From contig JAPOZF010000801.1 of the NCBI GenBank assembly GCA_026706165.1, positions 1 to 7,946 of the forward strand: DNA of 7,946 bases. Reading direction: 5' to 3'. Source of the stretch: Gemmatimonadota bacterium. Lineage in GTDB: Bacteria > Latescibacterota > UBA2968 > UBA8231. This document shows positions 4,921 through 7,946 of this stretch, one piece after another; position 1 is the first letter of the stretch; each line of letters begins with the position of its first letter. Under the pieces are notes generated by a model, which did no database searches, was not told the origin of the DNA, and was given only the letters and a program-made list of their open reading frames with translations. A program made the position numbers and the translations under genes.

Positions 4921-6039
4921 TCAGCCGCGGGACGTGCGCAAGATTCCCCGACGGCGCATTTCCTCCGAGCTGCCGGCGTAGTAGTCGGCGCTTCCGGTCG
5001 CGCGCCCCCGCACCCAGTCGACGTACGCCGAGAGGATCTCCTCGAGAGATTTCCCGGCGCGCCACCCCAGGCTGGAGAGCCTGGCCGCCGACGAGGCGGT
5101 GTGGCGGGTGTCGCCGAAGCGGTATTCCCCAGACACCACCGGTTCGATCTGCTTGCCGCAGATGTTCCTCAGCAGCTCCGCCACTTCCGCCACGGTGTGG
5201 GCGCGCTGCCCGGCGACGTTGAAGGACTGGAAGTCGGCGCGTCCGTCCTCGTAGGCGAGCAGGTTTGCCCGGGCGACGTCGCCGACGTACACGTAGTCGC
5301 GCAGCTGCCTGCCGTCCTCGTAACAGATGGGGGGCTGGTCGTTGAGCAGCCTCAGGGTGAAGATGCGGGCGATGCCGGAATAGGCGTTGAAGAAGGAGTT
5401 GCGCGGTCCCTGGACGATGGAGTAGCGCATGTTTGCGACCGGGATTCCGTACTTGCGGCCGAGGCTCAGGGCGGTCATCTCGAGGGCGTACTTCGAGATC
5501 CCGTAGGCCGTATGCGGATTGACCACCGCTTCGGCGATCGGGCGCGGGGTGGCGGGCGCCCCGCATTCGGAGCAGTGGATCTCCCAGTCGCCGCGAGCCA
5601 GGGCCTCCGCGGTCCGCGCCCCCGGGTAGAAGATGCCGTGCTCGCCGCAGTGATAGGTTCCCTCGCCGTACACCGCCTGTGACGATGCCAGCACCACCTT
5701 GGAGACAGGCAGCTTCCTGGCGACGATGATCTCGAACAGCAGCGCCGTGCTCACCGTGTTGACCCGGTAGAAGGTGCTGAAGTCGGGCATGTAGTCCTGG
5801 TAGGCGGCAAGGTGGAACACCCCGTCGACCCCTTCGAGAGCCGTCTCGAGATCGGCCCTTTCGCAGACATCCCCGCGCAGTTTCTCGACCTTCTCAGGAA
5901 GGTATTCGGGCCAGCCCCCGGGATGGACCCGGGGCTGGAGGCAGTCGAGGACGCGCACCTGGTAGCCGCGTTCGACGAGCAGGTCGACCGTGTGGGAGCC
6001 GATGAATCCGGCTCCTCCCGTAACCAGGATCCTGCTCAC
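4921..6039 (-). CDS. NAD-dependent epimerase/dehydratase (extended SDR) with a Cys-rich insertion
   Basis: A complete 372-residue extended short-chain dehydrogenase of the nucleotide-sugar epimerase/dehydratase type. The NAD-binding motif GGAGFIGS is at 8-15, GD at 56-57, HLAA at 76-79, the active-site serines S119/S120 in LASSQAVYG, and the catalytic Y179-x3-K183 (YGISK). Later GQRAHTVAEVAELL and RFGDTRHTASS are typical of the sugar-nucleotide binding part. Family members epimerise, dehydrate or reduce sugars bound to UDP, GDP, CDP or dTDP. Unusual is an insertion of about 40 residues (roughly 127-170) between the catalytic Ser and Tyr, containing C131-x2-H134 and C156-x2-C159, which looks like a small zinc knuckle. 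The start is a GTG at 6039 giving the standard SRILVTGG N-terminus; no Shine-Dalgarno is seen. It is the first gene of the operon, 79 bp ahead of the kinase, with a promoter at 6135-6163. Its exact sugar substrate cannot be read from sequence. Confidence 0.92.
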   Translation of the reverse strand: MSRILVTGGAGFIGSHTVDLLVERGYQVRVLDCLQPRVHPGGWPEYLPEKVEKLRGDVCERADLETALEGVDGVFHLAAYQDYMPDFSTFYRVNTVSTALLFEIIVARKLPVSKVVLASSQAVYGEGTYHCGEHGIFYPGARTAEALARGDWEIHCSECGAPATPRPIAEAVVNPHTAYGISKYALEMTALSLGRKYGIPVANMRYSIVQGPRNSFFNAYSGIARIFTLRLLNDQPPICYEDGRQLRDYVYVGDVARANLLAYEDGRADFQSFNVAGQRAHTVAEVAELLRNICGKQIEPVVSGEYRFGDTRHTASSAARLSSLGWRAGKSLEEILSAYVDWVRGRATGSADYYAGSSEEMRRRGILRTSRG

Positions 6040-6134
6040 GGCAAGTTGGTAGTCCGGGGGTAAAGGCGAGATTGGGAAGGGGGGGAATACACGCGTTGGA
6101 ACCCAGCCGCTGAAATCGCTCTAACTTTAGCGTC

Positions 6135-6163
6135 AATATAGACATAGGTATGGTCTGCGGCAA
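6135..6163 (-). promoter_or_regulatory. Sigma70-type promoter of the sugar operon
   Basis: On the minus strand TTGCCG (6158-6163) and TATATT (6135-6140) are spaced by exactly 17 bp; the -35 box matches consensus at four of six bases and the -10 at five of six. Transcription would begin near 6128, leaving a leader of about 90 nt to the epimerase GTG. The region is strikingly AT-rich against the surrounding DNA. An interrupted inverted repeat, CGCT-N8-AGCG (6117-6132), overlaps the predicted start point and could be an operator. Confidence 0.6.
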
Positions 6164-6173
6164 TGCGGAGACG

Positions 6174-6203
6174 TTGACAGGCCGGGCGGGAAGCGCCTAG
6201 TTT
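6174..6203 (+). promoter_or_regulatory. Candidate rightward promoter for the SGNH hydrolase gene
   Basis: A perfect TTGACA -35 box (6174-6179) is followed 18 bp later by TAGTTT (6198-6203), which matches the -10 consensus at only three of six bases. It faces away from the leftward promoter, whose -35 box ends 10 bp away, so the pair forms a compact divergent control region. The leader to the GTG at 6311 would be about 100 nt. The weak -10 suggests that an activator may be needed. Confidence 0.4.
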
Positions 6204-6310
6204 CCGACCCCTTCCGGACAACCTTCACGCCATCGGTCGAGGCCGCGATCACACCGGATTCCGCGCACAATCACCCCACCGGCGGAGACTCATCCGCGGT
6301 TCGACGGTGG

Positions 6311-7441
6311 GTGAAAATCGGGGCGCTCTCCCTCTTCGGGCTGCTCTGCGGCCTGCTTCTCGCCGAGGCCATCCTCGCCCTGGCGGTCCCGCAACTGCAC
6401 CGCCGGCCGCGTGCCTGGCAGTTCGACAGCGAGCTGGGCTGGCGCCACGTTCCCGGGGCCCTCGGGAGGCTGGTGAGCCCCGAGTTCGACGTCGAGTACC
6501 GGATCAACTCGCGCGGTCTCCGCGACAGCGAGACCGACCCCTCTGAGGCGCGGGGGAAGCGCCTGGTTCTCCTCGGGGACTCTTTTGCCGAAGGCTGGGG
6601 GGTCGAGATCGGGCAGGCGGTCAGCGAACAGCTCGAGGAGCGGCTCTCATCGGGAGGAGTCCCGGGGGAGGTGTTCAACTTCGGGGTGGCCGGGTACGGG
6701 ACCGATCAGCAGCTGCTGCTGTTCGAGCGCCACCGGCGCGCCTACGCCCCCGACATCGTCCTGCTGCTGTTTTACGGAAACGACCTCTGGAACAATGCCC
6801 TCGACCGTGGAATCGGCATCGAGAGGGGGTTCAAGCCGCGATTCGTCCTCGGTCCGGGGAACAGCCTGAGGCTGACCGGGGTACCGGTGCGGCGCACCCG
6901 CTACTGGGACTTCGACGCGCAGCTTCCCCTCGACCGGCGCGTCTCGCGGTACGCGTTCGAGCACTGGCACCTCGCCGCCCTCCTTCAAAAGGCCTTCTCG
7001 GAGGAGGTTCCCGCAGCCCAGCGGCGGGATTTCTATCTCGGCCTGTACGGTACCGGCGCGCACGCGGAGCGGTTCGAGAAAGCCTGGAGAACCACCGCGC
7101 GGCTGCTGCTCGAGCTCGACACCCGGGTTCGCGGCGCCGGCGCCAGGCTGCTTGTGGTGTACGTCCCGGCGATCGTCCAGATCGAGCCGGAGGACTGGCA
7201 GAACAAGATCTTCCGGTTCGGTCTGCTCGAGGAGGAGTACGCCCTGGACAAACCGAACCGGCGGCTGGCCGGGGCCGCGGCCGGGCACGGGATTCCCTTT
7301 CTCGACCTGTCGCCGGCGTTCCTCGCCTCCGCGGTCACGGAAACCCTCTTCCACAGGGACAGCCACTGGAACGCCGCCGGGCACGCCCGGGCTGCCGACA
7401 CCATCGCCGGGTTCCTGTACGAACGGTCCTGGCTGCGGTGA
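6311..7441 (+). CDS. Membrane-anchored SGNH/GDSL-family hydrolase
   Basis: A complete 376-residue protein. An N-terminal hydrophobic segment (about residues 5-26, LSLFGLLCGLLLAEAILAL) acts as a signal anchor or uncleaved signal, placing the enzyme domain outside the cytoplasm. The four SGNH blocks are present: nucleophile S91 in LLGDSFAEGWG, the Gly block FNFGVAGYGTDQ, the Asn block FYGNDLWNN, and the catalytic D350-S-H352 in HRDSHWNAAGH. Such enzymes remove or transfer acyl groups, often O-acetyl groups on surface polysaccharides; the DSHWN signature is shared with AlgJ/AlgX-type proteins. The substrate is not evident. The start is GTG at 6311. The frame stays open upstream and encodes RRW just before, but no standard start codon lies there, so GTG is the best choice. 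A YfhO-like membrane protein follows 48 bp later and is probably co-transcribed, suggesting a joint role in cell-surface glycan assembly or decoration. Confidence 0.88.
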   Translation: MKIGALSLFGLLCGLLLAEAILALAVPQLHRRPRAWQFDSELGWRHVPGALGRLVSPEFDVEYRINSRGLRDSETDPSEARGKRLVLLGDSFAEGWGVEIGQAVSEQLEERLSSGGVPGEVFNFGVAGYGTDQQLLLFERHRRAYAPDIVLLLFYGNDLWNNALDRGIGIERGFKPRFVLGPGNSLRLTGVPVRRTRYWDFDAQLPLDRRVSRYAFEHWHLAALLQKAFSEEVPAAQRRDFYLGLYGTGAHAERFEKAWRTTARLLLELDTRVRGAGARLLVVYVPAIVQIEPEDWQNKIFRFGLLEEEYALDKPNRRLAGAAAGHGIPFLDLSPAFLASAVTETLFHRDSHWNAAGHARAADTIAGFLYERSWLR

Positions 7442-7489
7442 AAGCGGTGTCCCCCGAACCCCTCCGCCGCTCCAGCCGCTGAAGACCCG

Positions 7490-7946
7490 ATGGCGAAATC
7501 CGCCGCCTCGATTCTGCTGCTCGCCCTCGCGGTGGCCCTGTATTTCCGGGAGGCGGCGACCCTTCAGGGGGCGTTCTTCGTCCAGGACGTCATGGTCCAG
7601 AACTACCCCTTCCGCCATTTCTGTTCCGAGGCGCTCAGGCAGCTCGATCTGCCTCTCTGGCACCCGGGAATCAATGGCGGCTTCCCCCTGTTCGCCGAGG
7701 GCCAGGCGGGAGTCCTGTATCCGTTCAACCTGCTGACCGCGCTGCTGCTTTCCACCTGGGTGGGCATCAGCTTCAACGTGGTCTTTCACCTCTGGCTCGG
7801 GGGGGCGGGGACCTTCGCCTACCTGCGCCTGATCGGCGCCGGCAGGGCAGGGGCGCTGACCGGCGGGCTGACCTTCGCCCTCAGCGGCTACGCGGTCGTG
7901 CGCGCCATGTCGCAGAACTTCGTCGCCGTCATGGCCTGGATGCCCC
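7490..7946 (+). CDS. YfhO-like polytopic membrane protein, N-terminal part
   Basis: The gene begins at an ATG (7490) and runs off the right edge with 152 codons visible; full-length relatives are several hundred residues long. The first hydrophobic segment spans about residues 5-19. It is followed by an extracytoplasmic loop with D33 in FFVQDVMVQNYPF, then LPLWHPGINGGFPLFAEGQAGVLYPFNLL (summarised: W57, P59, G63-G64, P66, Q72, P78, N80). More hydrophobic helices follow at roughly 81-112 and 121-151. An acidic residue in the first loop after TM1, then LPLWxP and a GQxGxxYPxNLL-type stretch, is the hallmark of YfhO/GT-C-like membrane proteins, which are thought to transfer sugars from lipid carriers to surface polymers. 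D33 is the candidate catalytic acidic residue by analogy. It lies 48 bp after the SGNH hydrolase on the same strand. Identification as YfhO-like is firm; a transferase function is inferred. Confidence 0.82.
   Translation, partial: MAKSAASILLLALAVALYFREAATLQGAFFVQDVMVQNYPFRHFCSEALRQLDLPLWHPGINGGFPLFAEGQAGVLYPFNLLTALLLSTWVGISFNVVFHLWLGGAGTFAYLRLIGAGRAGALTGGLTFALSGYAVVRAMSQNFVAVMAWMP

Noticed and set aside
3207..5222. A 671-residue open frame on the plus strand
   Set aside because: It is antisense to the isomerase, kinase and part of the epimerase, all of which have clear family motifs. Its translation has no recognisable domain and is the kind of long shadow frame common in GC-rich DNA.
6079..6085. 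Run of seven G in the epimerase leader as a phase-variable tract
   Set aside because: It is short, lies in an untranslated leader outside the promoter boxes, and nothing shows that its length affects a reading frame.
6647..7789. A 380-residue open frame on the minus strand
   Set aside because: It lies opposite the SGNH hydrolase and the YfhO-like gene, is rich in Gly, Arg, Pro and Glu without domain motifs, and spans the boundary between two well-supported genes.

Overview
The window is GC-rich DNA (about two-thirds GC by eye) that is densely coding, with short gaps, many operon-like junctions and GTG and TTG starts. The gene content is bacterial. Heptose-type sugar enzymes next to an envelope-type SGNH protein and a YfhO-like membrane protein fit a high-GC Gram-negative bacterium. 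A deltaproteobacterial or similar origin is possible, but nothing here fixes the taxon. No rRNA, tRNA, CRISPR array, insertion sequence or phage gene is visible.

Positions 1 to about 1650 (minus strand) hold a left-hand group: a 78-residue protein of unknown function with its own good sigma70-type promoter (1619-1647), then a classical short-chain dehydrogenase, then the first 138 codons of an SMP-30/gluconolactonase-like beta-propeller running off the window edge. The dehydrogenase and propeller are 9 bp apart and resemble a sugar lactone/aldonate oxidation pair. A LacI-type palindrome lies just upstream of the dehydrogenase.

Positions 1662 to about 6163 (minus strand) look like one five-gene operon, read right to left: NAD-dependent epimerase/dehydratase with a Cys-rich insertion, GHMP-family sugar kinase resembling HddA, SIS-fold isomerase resembling GmhA, a small transaldolase of the TalC/FSA type, and a metallo-beta-lactamase-fold hydrolase. 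Gaps are 79, 24, 23 and 31 bp. A well-spaced promoter (6135-6163) sits upstream of the first gene. The isomerase plus kinase pair matches the first two steps of GDP-heptose synthesis. The transaldolase beside them suggests that the cluster also builds or remodels the sugar backbone. The matching phosphatase (GmhB) and nucleotidyltransferase (HddC) are absent from the window, so the end product is unknown.

Positions 6040-6310 are an unusually AT-rich divergent control region carrying the operon promoter and a second, rightward promoter candidate with a perfect TTGACA box.

Positions 6311-7946 (plus strand) hold a membrane-anchored SGNH/GDSL-family hydrolase and the N-terminal 152 codons of a YfhO-like polytopic membrane protein that runs off the right edge. 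Together with the sugar operon they suggest a locus for making and decorating a cell-surface glycan. That link is inferred from adjacency only.
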